From: Candidatus Falkowella caecavicola
GTDB taxonomy: Bacteria; Bacillota; Clostridia; Oscillospirales; Ruminococcaceae
Direction: 5' to 3'
DNA: 64,000 bases
Assembly (NCBI GenBank): GCA_904420125.1
Contig: CAJFUK010000027.1
Coordinates: 1-64,000 of the forward strand
This document shows, piece after piece, positions 37,555 to 45,504 of the stretch (within the stretch, counting starts at the first letter, position 1; every line of letters starts with the position of its first letter). The notes below the pieces were generated by a model, which searched no databases, was not told the DNA's origin, and saw only the letters and a program-made list of their open reading frames with translations. The position numbers and the translations under genes are program-made.

Positions 37555-38769
37555 TTATTGCGGCTGTCCAAAATCATCCGGATCAGGTTCTGCATCCAGA
37601 TTTACGGCTTTTGCATTGGCTTTGGAAACAGTTTTCGCAGCCAACAGGCCTTTCTTCGCTTTTTTAGAAATCAGCTGCAACTGATCCTGATTCTCCAGAA
37701 TTTTCTGTCGGATTTCTTCTGCAATTTCCGGGTGCTGCTTTAAGTATTCTTTGGCGTTATCCCGGCCCTGTCCCAGCCGTTCTTCTCCATAACTGAACCA
37801 TGCGCCGCTCTTATTAATGATATCCAGACTGGAAGCCAGGTCAATGATTTCCCCTTCTACCGAAATCCCTTCTCCGAAAATGATATCATATTCTGTTTCC
37901 TTAAACGGGGGGGCCACTTTGTTTTTGACGACTTTGCATTTGGTCCGGCTGCCGACAGACTCGCCGTTAACCTTAATGGATTCTCCCTTACGTACATCAA
38001 TCCGGACAGAGGCATAGAATTTTAGCGCACGGCCTCCCGGCGTCGTCTCCGGGTTTCCAAAAGTGACACCGATCTTTTCACGGATCTGATTAATAAAAAT
38101 CGCAACACAGTTATTTTTGGCCACGACAGAGGTGAGTTTCCGCATTGCCTGGGACATCAGTCTGGCCTGCAGCCCCACGTGGGAATCCCCCATCTCTCCT
38201 TCGATTTCGGCCTTTGTGACCATAGCTGCTACAGAGTCAAGGACAACCACATCAATCGCACCGGAACGGACCAATTGTTCAATGATTTCCAGCGCCTGTT
38301 CTCCGGAATCCGGCTGTGAAATCAAAAGTCTGTCAATATCTACGCCCAGAGCCTTGGCATATGTAGGATCGATCGCATGTTCGACGTCAATGAAGGCCGC
38401 TTCACCGCCATTTTTTTGTGCCTGGGCAACGATCTGTAAAGCGACCGTGGTCTTACCGGAAGACTCAGGTCCAAAAATCTCTACAATCCGTCCACGCGGT
38501 ACACCGCCTACACCCAGGGCAATATCCAGTCCAATAGAACCGGTAGAAATACTTTCCACATTCAAAGCAGTCGTTTCACCGAGTTTCATCACAGCACCTT
38601 TACCGAACTGTTTTTCAATCTGTGCCAACGCAGCTTTTAACGCCGCCTGTTTGGCCGCATTTTCAGCAGATATCGGCTCTTTGTCCTTTACAGTTTTTTG
38701 GGGGACCGCCTTATTCGGCACAGCCTGTTCGCCGGCATTCTGTATTTCCTTTACCTCGTTTTCTGCCAT
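37555..38769 (-). CDS. recA: Recombinase RecA with extended N-terminus
   Basis: 404 residues from the ATG at 38769 ([17 protein letters not shown]), preceded by GGAGG 8 nt upstream. Walker [13 protein letters not shown], loop L1 near [19 protein letters not shown], and L2 [17 protein letters not shown]. The core begins near residue 40 ([19 protein letters not shown]), so about 36 residues of Pro/Lys/Glu-rich sequence precede the usual start. The C-terminal tail is acidic ([10 protein letters not shown]). The upstream frame (38811) overlaps the prmC stop. Confidence 0.97.
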   Translation of the reverse strand: MAENEVKEIQNAGEQAVPNKAVPQKTVKDKEPISAENAAKQAALKAALAQIEKQFGKGAVMKLGETTALNVESISTGSIGLDIALGVGGVPRGRIVEIFGPESSGKTTVALQIVAQAQKNGGEAAFIDVEHAIDPTYAKALGVDIDRLLISQPDSGEQALEIIEQLVRSGAIDVVVLDSVAAMVTKAEIEGEMGDSHVGLQARLMSQAMRKLTSVVAKNNCVAIFINQIREKIGVTFGNPETTPGGRALKFYASVRIDVRKGESIKVNGESVGSRTKCKVVKNKVAPPFKETEYDIIFGEGISVEGEIIDLASSLDIINKSGAWFSYGEERLGQGRDNAKEYLKQHPEIAEEIRQKILENQDQLQLISKKAKKGLLAAKTVSKANAKAVNLDAEPDPDDFGQPQ

Positions 38770-38800
38770 CTGTATTGCCTCCTTAATATTCCTGAATGAT

Positions 38801-39670
38801 TCATATATCATATTGTCCGTAAATCACACGGGGAATCCCGGAAAGATCTTTTCGAAAACCAATATGTTCAAACCCATTTTCCTGCATGATCTGCGCGACC
38901 TCTGCTTCCTGGCCGGCCCCGATTTCATAGGCCATCCATCCGCCGGTTTTCAGTTTGCTTTTCCATAAAGCCGTTATCTGCCGATAAAAATAAAGTCCAT
39001 CTTCCGCTTGTCCGTATAAGGCGTCCGAAGGTTCATACTGCACTTCCCTCTGCAGATGATTCATGTCCTCTGCTGTTAAATAAGGCGGATTGCTGAGAAT
39101 CAAATCCAGTGCAGGCAGCCTTTCCAGCGTCGTTTTCTGCAGAACATCTCCCAAAACCGGCTGTACCCGGGACGTTAAATGCCGGATATTTTCTGTTAAA
39201 TATTTAAAAGCCGCAGCCGCATATTCCACCGCATAAACCTGCGCAGTCGTATGTTTTTCCAACGCGATAGCGACACAGCCGGTACCGCTGCATAAATCAG
39301 CTACATAAAGAGGCTCTGTATCTGTCTTATCTGTCTTTTCTATCTTTTCCAGCAGATACAGCCCAGATTCCACCAGTGTTTCTGTATCCGGACGCGGGAT
39401 CAGTACCCCTTCGCCCACCCGGAAGGAAAGCCCATAGAAATCCCAACTTCCCAAAATATACTGTAATGGATATCCGCTGATCCGCTGATCCGCCAGCTGT
39501 TTCAGACGGCTGACCTGCGAATCGGGCTGTTCGGATAAGTCCAGCAGAATTGCCTGCCGGTCCACATGAAATACAAACTCTGTCAACATCCGTGCTTCCA
39601 ATACGCTGGATACAATCCCTGCTTTCTGAAAACGGCGCTCTACTTCCCGGCAAGCTTCACGAAGCGTCAC
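38801..39670 (-). CDS. prmC: Peptide chain release factor N5-glutamine methyltransferase PrmC
   Basis: 289 residues. N-terminal helical domain ([14 protein letters not shown]), [17 protein letters not shown] motif [15 protein letters not shown], and the catalytic [10 protein letters not shown]. It methylates the GGQ glutamine of release factors. Its start overlaps the yqhQ stop by 4 bp. The prfA gene that often follows prmC is absent here; recA comes next. The yqhQ-prmC adjacency is common in Clostridia. Confidence 0.95.
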   Translation of the reverse strand: MTLREACREVERRFQKAGIVSSVLEARMLTEFVFHVDRQAILLDLSEQPDSQVSRLKQLADQRISGYPLQYILGSWDFYGLSFRVGEGVLIPRPDTETLVESGLYLLEKIEKTDKTDTEPLYVADLCSGTGCVAIALEKHTTAQVYAVEYAAAAFKYLTENIRHLTSRVQPVLGDVLQKTTLERLPALDLILSNPPYLTAEDMNHLQREVQYEPSDALYGQAEDGLYFYRQITALWKSKLKTGGWMAYEIGAGQEAEVAQIMQENGFEHIGFRKDLSGIPRVIYGQYDI

Positions 39671-40614
39671 CAGCGGTCCTCTCCCTGATGAACCGGCAAA
39701 ACTTCTTTTAAAGCGGCAATCGCGACTTCCAGCTGGCTGTCATCCGGTTCTCGTGTCGTTAAATGCTGTAATGCCATACCTGGAGCCGAAATAATACGGG
39801 TCACCAGATTATCATGACGTCCTGCAAATTTAATCAACTCATAACTGATTCCGACCACAATCGGCAAAAGAGCCAATTTCAGCAAGATCCGAATCACCAG
39901 ATTGTCCCAGGTCACCACAGAAAAAATTAAAATACTTAGAATCAGAACAATAATCATAAAACTGGTACCGCAACGAGGATGGAAACGCTGATAACGGCGA
40001 ACATTTTCCACAGTCAGCTCATCTCCGTGTTCGTAACAGAAAATGGATTTATGTTCTGCACCATGATACTCAAAGGTACGGCGAATGTCCTTCATCTGCG
40101 AGACTAAGGCCAAATATCCTACAAAAATAATGATCTTGATAATCCCTTCAATCAAGGAGCGGAGGATGTTAGATAAGGGAAATAACGCTGAAAGCCCCTG
40201 AACAAAGAGCGCCGGCAGATACATAAACAATAAAATGGCCAATCCAACGCCCAATACCATACCAATACCGGCCATGACCTTCATCAAATTGTCTCCAAAA
40301 AGCTCAGTCAATTTCTTTTCAAATTTGGAGGGTTCCTCATCTGTGTCATCCATTCCGGATTTTTCCGCAGACTTCATTAAACAGGTATACCCCTTGGCCA
40401 TTGAATCAATAAAATTGATCACCCCCCGTATAATAGGAATCCGGCGATACCATTTTGGATGCGCCAAATCCCCAGCCGGCAGTTCCTCTAAATCAATACT
40501 GCCATCTGGCAAACGGACAGCCATTGCAATTTTATTCATTCCACGCATCATGACTCCTTCAATCAGAGCCTGTCCGCCAATCTGCGTTTTATATGCTTTT
40601 TTTTGATTTTCCAA
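39667..40614 (-). CDS. YqhQ/DUF1385 membrane protein
   Basis: 315 residues. N-terminal IGGQALIEGVMMRG motif defining DUF1385, about four transmembrane helices (around 112-135, 155-175, 215-240, 245-260), and the conserved FEYHGAEHKSIFCYEHGDELTVENVRRY block. Function is unknown; in Clostridia it is almost always next to prmC and rpmE/prfA, which suggests a link to translation or the envelope. It is 54 bp downstream of the histidine kinase gene. Confidence 0.9.
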   Translation of the reverse strand: MENQKKAYKTQIGGQALIEGVMMRGMNKIAMAVRLPDGSIDLEELPAGDLAHPKWYRRIPIIRGVINFIDSMAKGYTCLMKSAEKSGMDDTDEEPSKFEKKLTELFGDNLMKVMAGIGMVLGVGLAILLFMYLPALFVQGLSALFPLSNILRSLIEGIIKIIIFVGYLALVSQMKDIRRTFEYHGAEHKSIFCYEHGDELTVENVRRYQRFHPRCGTSFMIIVLILSILIFSVVTWDNLVIRILLKLALLPIVVGISYELIKFAGRHDNLVTRIISAPGMALQHLTTREPDDSQLEVAIAALKEVLPVHQGEDRW

Positions 40615-40667
40615 TCTGTCTTCATTCTCCTTTTTATTTTATTTTCATAGAAAATCCTTTTGCCCCA

Positions 40668-42245
40668 TTATCCAGTGGCATCCTGGTCTATAGCAGAACC
40701 GGCATCCGCTTCTGACTGCGAAACGTTCTCTTCCGTCTGCTTATATTTCTGATCCATCGGCAGCGGTTCAGCAGGCATCACCAACGTTGCATCTAAAGGC
40801 TGCACAGTTTCTGTGCTTCCCTCCTGCGTCGGCTGTTCTTCCCGGTACACCGGCAGGCGAATGGTTACAGTGGTAGAAACGTTTTTGGTGCTTTCAATCA
40901 TCAGTTCTCCGTTGTGCATCTGCACAATTTCATTGGCAACCGCCAGCCCAATTCCGGAACCACGCTGTGTCTGATTTGCCTTGTAAAATTTTTGTTTGAC
41001 AAACGGCAGGTCTTCCATACTGATGCCACATCCGGTATCCGTAATTGCGATGGAAATAAACCGGCCTTCCACCGAGGCGCGAACTGTAACCGTTGCGCCG
41101 GAGTCACTGTATTTGAGCGCGTTGTCAATAATATTAATAAAAACCTGCCGCAGGCGGTTTTTATCTCCATACACAAAAGGCAGCATCTCCGGTTCGTCAT
41201 ACCGGATGGTTTTCCCCTCCCGGCGCGCCCGTTGTTCATAAATCAGCACCGCTTCTCCCAATTCAGCCAGAATATCAATTTTGGCCTTATTCATCGTAAA
41301 CCGTCCGTTTTGCATTCTGGAAAAATCTAACAGTTCTTCCACCATGCCGGAGAGTCGTTCCGTCTCTGCGGCAATAACCCCCAACCCGGTGCGCGCCAGT
41401 TCTATATCCTGGGGGGAAGCAGATGCCATCAGCGTTTCGCTCCATCCTTTAATCGCTGTCAGAGGGGTACGCAGCTCATGTGAAACACTGGAAATAAAAT
41501 CATTTTTAATCTGTTCTGTTTTTGCCAGTTCATCCGCCATAAAATTGATGGTCTCGCATAGTTCTCCCAATTCGTCGTTTGATTTTTTCTCAATCCGGAC
41601 CCGCATGTCGCCGGAAGCAATTTTACGGGCGGCCGCTCCGATTTCCCGTACCGGTATTGCGATCGAACGCACAAAATATGTACCGGAAATGGTCATAAAA
41701 ATAATGATAAATACGCAGAATGCCGTAAAACACAGCACCAAAACCAAAATCGCACGGTCTACCTTTTCGAGTGATACCACATACCGCATCGCAGAATATT
41801 CGCTATCCAATGTCGGAACCAATACAGAAACCGCCAAAACCTTTTCTCCGCCGAAAAGATTCCCAATATACCGTCCGGTCCCATCCACCGAGCGCAGCGC
41901 CGCCACATAATCCGGCATTTTTTCTTCAAAAGGCACAGCAAAACCGCTGGATGTCAGCACCACATTGCCCCGATGGTTAATCGCCATCAGTTCAATATTA
42001 TCTTTAGCGCTGTAATTTTCGACCAGATTTTGAATCTCCGTATTCAGGTTTCTGGTGCTGTCGTCTGCATAACGCAAAAGCAGATCAGACACCGTACTGA
42101 TACTGGACTGCATATATTGCTCGGCACTGCTGTAAAAATAATTCTTGATGGCGAAAGCGAATCCAAAATCCAGGCCAATCAGGATCAAAAGCGGTATGCC
42201 GATTCCATAAATCGCCCATCTCTGTGTTAAACTTTTCAGATGCAA
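40668..42245 (-). CDS. HAMP sensor histidine kinase (YycG/PhoR-like)
   Basis: About 525 residues from a TTG at 42245, chosen because GGGGGA lies 6 nt upstream; the frame is open with another TTG at 42293. Two membrane helices (about 12-35 and 165-192) flank an extracytoplasmic PAS/CACHE-like domain. HAMP and a HisKA domain follow with SHELRTPL (phospho-His H256 from this start), then HATPase_c with N box INIIDNALKYSDS, DTGCGIS and GSGIGLAV. A Gln/Glu-rich tail follows. It pairs with the OmpR regulator encoded immediately upstream. Confidence 0.92.
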   Translation of the reverse strand: MHLKSLTQRWAIYGIGIPLLILIGLDFGFAFAIKNYFYSSAEQYMQSSISTVSDLLLRYADDSTRNLNTEIQNLVENYSAKDNIELMAINHRGNVVLTSSGFAVPFEEKMPDYVAALRSVDGTGRYIGNLFGGEKVLAVSVLVPTLDSEYSAMRYVVSLEKVDRAILVLVLCFTAFCVFIIIFMTISGTYFVRSIAIPVREIGAAARKIASGDMRVRIEKKSNDELGELCETINFMADELAKTEQIKNDFISSVSHELRTPLTAIKGWSETLMASASPQDIELARTGLGVIAAETERLSGMVEELLDFSRMQNGRFTMNKAKIDILAELGEAVLIYEQRARREGKTIRYDEPEMLPFVYGDKNRLRQVFINIIDNALKYSDSGATVTVRASVEGRFISIAITDTGCGISMEDLPFVKQKFYKANQTQRGSGIGLAVANEIVQMHNGELMIESTKNVSTTVTIRLPVYREEQPTQEGSTETVQPLDATLVMPAEPLPMDQKYKQTEENVSQSEADAGSAIDQDATG

Positions 42246-42303
42246 TTCGCTTCCCCCTTTCCCGGTCCGCCGCGCCGTGATCGTTTGCTGCAAAATGAGA
42301 TCT

Positions 42304-42999
42304 TTAAGCGTTCCACTTATATCCGTATCCCCAGACCGTTAAGATATACTGTGGATTGGAAGGCTCATCTTCTATCTTCATTCTCAGCCTCCGGATATTG
42401 ACATCGACAATTTTCACATCACCAAAATAATTTTCTCCCCAAATTGCATTGAGGATTTTCATCCGGTCCAACGCCACATTCGGATTGGTCATAAACAACT
42501 CCATCAACTGGTATTCGACCTGTGTCAGTTCGACCAATTCACGGTTTTTTGTCAGCACACGGCTTTTGGGGTTTAAAATAAAGGGGCCGGATTCCACCAT
42601 TTTGATTTCCTGGGGTTTGGTTTCCACCATGCTGACCCGGCGATACAGCGCATCTACCCGTGCAAGCAGCTCCGAAGGACTGAACGGCTTCGGAACATAG
42701 TCATCCGCCCCCATCATTAAGCCCCCGACCTTATCCATTTCCTGTGTCTTCGCGCTCAGCATTATGATCCCCAAAGTACTGCTTTTGGCCCGCAGCGCTT
42801 TACAAACAGCAAAGCCATCCATCCCGGGCATCATGATATCCAGCAGGACAATATCAAAATCCCCGTGCTGTTCCTCAAAAACCCGCAGCGCTTCTTCCCC
42901 GCTGTCCACATCCACAACGGTATAACCCGCCCGTTCCAGATTGATGACCACAAAACCCCGTATATTTTCTTCGTCATCGCAAACTAGAATTCGTTTCAT
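42304..42999 (-). CDS. OmpR-family response regulator
   Basis: 231 residues from the ATG at 42999 (MKRILVCDDEENIRG), with GAGAGGG about 7 nt upstream. Receiver domain with phosphoacceptor D54 in LLDIMMPGMDG and lysine in PKPFSP, then a winged-helix DNA-binding domain (VYLTQVEYQLMELF, VDVNIRRLRMKIE). It follows the lipoprotein gene and precedes its partner kinase, forming a three-gene signalling unit. The target genes are unknown. Confidence 0.93.
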   Translation of the reverse strand: MKRILVCDDEENIRGFVVINLERAGYTVVDVDSGEEALRVFEEQHGDFDIVLLDIMMPGMDGFAVCKALRAKSSTLGIIMLSAKTQEMDKVGGLMMGADDYVPKPFSPSELLARVDALYRRVSMVETKPQEIKMVESGPFILNPKSRVLTKNRELVELTQVEYQLMELFMTNPNVALDRMKILNAIWGENYFGDVKIVDVNIRRLRMKIEDEPSNPQYILTVWGYGYKWNA

Positions 43000-43017
43000 C
43001 TGTATCCCTCTCTTCAC

Positions 43018-44376
43018 TTATTCATACCAACCAAAATTATCAATCACTTCCTGCACAGAAAGCGCGTAGTTTGGCACCTCATTCTCCGGCAGCTTATACA
43101 TAAAACACAGCTGTCCCTGCGTGTACAAACGCGAATACCCTTCCTTAACCGCGGCGTCCGATTCTCCGACCTGGACAACACGCAGCCGAAGCAGCTCATA
43201 ACTGTCGTTTTGCACAGAACCATTATACAGAAAAAAGACAACCTCTCCCCGATTAATTTCAGCCTTTGCAGAAACAACGCCCTTCCATCTTTCGGGAAAT
43301 TTAAAGATAAAGCCATGCCGTGTATTCACATAGGATGTATACTTCTGTTCAAACGTCTGCCCATTATAGACCGACCAGTTGGTCAAATATAAAGCATCCG
43401 CCGATTCATACTCCTCATATCCTGGAAACCGTTCTACTGTCGGAATTTCCAGCACCCCGTCCCCGTCCACATCAGCCGACCGGGTAATCCGTTCTCTGGC
43501 CGTCTGTTCCAGCAGCTCGGGCGTCGTACCGATCGGATTCTGCAGAACGCCGTCTCTGAACATTAAAATCTGTGTGTTGTAGTATTTTCCGGTGTATCCA
43601 TCCAGATACAATGCCGGGCTTTCATCTGGCAGCATACTTTTGCCGAACTGCACATACCCCGCCGTACCCGGTGCAACGTCCACGCTGCTGACAATCTGCA
43701 TTTCTCCATCCTGATACTTCAGTAACTTGGCAGTGACCTTGCTGGCTTCTTCGGGAAAAATTACATCGCTCTGCTTGGGTGCATCACTGCTGATATAGAG
43801 CATTTCCTCTGTCCCATCCCCGTCTATGTCAAAGGTTTCCATCTCGTAATAAGGCGCTGCATACAGGCTGCTGATTCCATCTCCATCCACCCGATAGACG
43901 CAAAAATTCTTTTCATTCTGCATAATGGTACCATAGCCCAGAACAATAAAGGTCCCGCGACTTTCCTGATCCTGTACGATCATGACTTTATCCATGCGGG
44001 TACCATCTCCGGGCAGTTCCCATTTGACAACCCAATTTCCGTCTTCCTGATCCAGAATACTGACGCAGACAGAAGAAGAGGTATTGCTCGATTGCAGCTG
44101 ATTGCTGTAAAAAACCAGCGCTTCGTCTGTCGGCTCCTCGTCAATATTACAAATGACAAAAGCAGACCGATAGTTGCCGCTGCTCGGATATAAAAGCTTA
44201 ATATCAGTCCCGCTCTTCACCGAATTATTCAACGCTGTATAAATCTCTTCCTGTTCCTCGCTGAGTTTGGGCGGAACCAGCAGCTCATCCATACTGAGCT
44301 GCGTATAGGAACACCCGGTCAATACAAAACAAAGCAGCAAAAAATAAATAAACCCAGTCTTTCTTCTGCCGTACAT
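43018..44376 (-). CDS. Lipoprotein with VCBS/FG-GAP-like repeats, first gene of a two-component unit
   Basis: 452 residues. Signal peptide with lipobox LTGC (Cys22), so the protein is anchored outside the membrane. The mature part has calcium-loop-like D-x-D-G-D-G motifs: FDIDGDGTEEMLYI near 180 and DVDGDGVLEIPTVERF near 305. These are typical of FG-GAP/VCBS beta propellers. No enzyme motif was seen. Its position as first gene before a regulator and kinase suggests that it senses or binds something for them, but this is inference. A promoter lies at 44430-44458. Confidence 0.8.
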   Translation of the reverse strand: MYGRRKTGFIYFLLLCFVLTGCSYTQLSMDELLVPPKLSEEQEEIYTALNNSVKSGTDIKLLYPSSGNYRSAFVICNIDEEPTDEALVFYSNQLQSSNTSSSVCVSILDQEDGNWVVKWELPGDGTRMDKVMIVQDQESRGTFIVLGYGTIMQNEKNFCVYRVDGDGISSLYAAPYYEMETFDIDGDGTEEMLYISSDAPKQSDVIFPEEASKVTAKLLKYQDGEMQIVSSVDVAPGTAGYVQFGKSMLPDESPALYLDGYTGKYYNTQILMFRDGVLQNPIGTTPELLEQTARERITRSADVDGDGVLEIPTVERFPGYEEYESADALYLTNWSVYNGQTFEQKYTSYVNTRHGFIFKFPERWKGVVSAKAEINRGEVVFFLYNGSVQNDSYELLRLRVVQVGESDAAVKEGYSRLYTQGQLCFMYKLPENEVPNYALSVQEVIDNFGWYE

Positions 44377-44429
44377 CCAGCTGTTCCCTCCCTCCGCACA
44401 GAATCAATGATTGGACAATATTAATAATA

Positions 44430-44458
44430 AGTATAGCATACTTCTCCATAAAAAGAAA
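44430..44458 (-). promoter_or_regulatory. Promoter of the lipoprotein-regulator-kinase unit
   Basis: On the minus strand an extended -10 TGC-TATACT (TATACT at 44435-44430) is preceded, after a 17-bp spacer, by a weak -35 TTTCTT (44458-44453). It lies about 55 bp before the start codon. The extended -10 could compensate for the poor -35. Confidence 0.55.
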
Positions 44459-44574
44459 CACCGTTTCAGCATTTTTATACAAAAATTATTCTGAACGGAT
44501 CGCCCTGTCCGCAAAAACTCCGGCAAAATCGCGGGATAAACCGAAAGAATATTGTAAGGTTTTTATAATTAGGT

Positions 44575-44602
44575 TTGTAAGAATTTTATTTTATGCTATA
44601 AT
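44575..44602 (+). promoter_or_regulatory. Promoter of the second two-component operon
   Basis: TTGTAA (44575-44580), 16 bp, then TATAAT (44597-44602) with the extended -10 TGC upstream. It lies about 80 bp before the regulator start. Its -35 is part of the second copy of the TTGTAAG repeat, so the regulator may act here. Confidence 0.65.
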
Positions 44603-44683
44603 AAGCATAGAAATATCGTTTTTCTCCCTTTTTCATCCGCTGGACAGATCGAAAAACGGGAGGATCTGAAAGGATGAAAAACC

Positions 44684-45388
44684 ATGCAGGATTTAACGGT
44701 ACTGGTGGTAGATGATGATCGTGAGATTGTAGAATCCATCTCGATTTATTTAAAGAATGAAGGACTGAATATTCTTAAAGCCTATGACGGCCTGGAAGCC
44801 ATGCAACTGTTGGCAGAGAATACGGTACATCTGATCCTGATGGATATTATGATGCCCAAACTTGACGGTATTCAGGCTACTTTTCATATCCGGGAACAGC
44901 GGAACATTCCAATTATTCTGGTCTCAGCCAAGTCAGAGGACACGGATAAAATTCTGGGGTTAAATATGGGGGCTGACGATTATATTACAAAGCCCTATAA
45001 TCCGCTGGAACTGGTCGCGCGGGTTAAATCCCAGCTTCGCCGTTATATCAATTTAGGGAATGCAGGACAGGCAGAAGAAAATCCATCTGTTTTAAAAACG
45101 CGGGGGCTGGAACTGGACACAGAGAAGAAAACCTGTACGGTAGACGGTGAACCGGTCCGTCTGACGCCGATCGAATATAAAATTCTGGAACTGCTGATGC
45201 AGAATCAGAACAAAGTGTTTTCCACGGAAGAAATCTATGATAAGGTCTGGAATGAGCCATATTTTAACGCGGACAATATCGTAGCCGTCCATGTCCGGCG
45301 GATCCGGGAAAAAATAGAAATTAATCCAAAAGAGCCAAAATATTTAAAGGTGGTGTGGGGAATTGGATACAAAATTGAAAAAGAATAA
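44684..45388 (+). CDS. OmpR/VanR-like response regulator
   Basis: 234 residues. Receiver domain with VDDD, phosphoacceptor D54 in LMDIMMPKLDG and PYNPLELVAR, then a winged-helix domain (LTPIEYKILELLMQN, FNADNIVAVHVRRIREKIE). It is most like VanR/KdpE-type regulators that partner large membrane kinases. A 46-residue ORF overlaps its 3' end, and the kinase follows at 45505, so the three form an operon. Start chosen from the ATG with GGATC/AAGG upstream. Confidence 0.93.
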   Translation: MQDLTVLVVDDDREIVESISIYLKNEGLNILKAYDGLEAMQLLAENTVHLILMDIMMPKLDGIQATFHIREQRNIPIILVSAKSEDTDKILGLNMGADDYITKPYNPLELVARVKSQLRRYINLGNAGQAEENPSVLKTRGLELDTEKKTCTVDGEPVRLTPIEYKILELLMQNQNKVFSTEEIYDKVWNEPYFNADNIVAVHVRRIREKIEINPKEPKYLKVVWGIGYKIEKE

Positions 45389-45503
45389 ATTTCCGCGCAT
45401 TTTAGCGCCGTTATGGTTCATCTCAATTTTTGGCGTGATTTTTGTCTATGGCATTCTGGGCGGCGGAATTGGGAAAATGATCCAAAAAATCAGGAGGAAA
45501 TAA
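45363..45503 (+). CDS. Possible 46-residue single-pass membrane protein between regulator and kinase
   Basis: An open frame starting TTG at 45363 (after AAAGGTGG about 9 nt upstream) encodes 46 residues: a basic N-terminus (LDTKLKKNKFPR), one hydrophobic helix (ILAPLWFISIFGVIFVYGILGG), and a basic tail ending RRK. The stop codon lies immediately before the next ATG, and the last codons (AGG AGG AAA) provide the ribosome binding site for the kinase. The frame overlaps the 3' end of the regulator gene by 26 bp. Its composition fits a membrane protein rather than random DNA. Function unknown; it may modulate the kinase. Confidence 0.5.
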   Translation: MDTKLKKNKFPRILAPLWFISIFGVIFVYGILGGGIGKMIQKIRRK

Positions 45504-45504
45504 G

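Larger units (their letters stand above)
44377..44683. other. Divergent intergenic region between two two-component systems
   Basis: This 307-bp gap holds the minus-strand promoter of the lipoprotein gene (44430-44458) and the plus-strand promoter of the second regulator (44575-44602). It has AT-rich DNA and a direct repeat TTGTAAG at 44552-44558 and 44575-44581. No small gene was supported. Confidence 0.55.

Noticed and set aside
40914..41910. Long plus-strand frames opposite the histidine kinase
   Set aside because: They mirror the kinase codon pattern and have no recognised domain or start signal.
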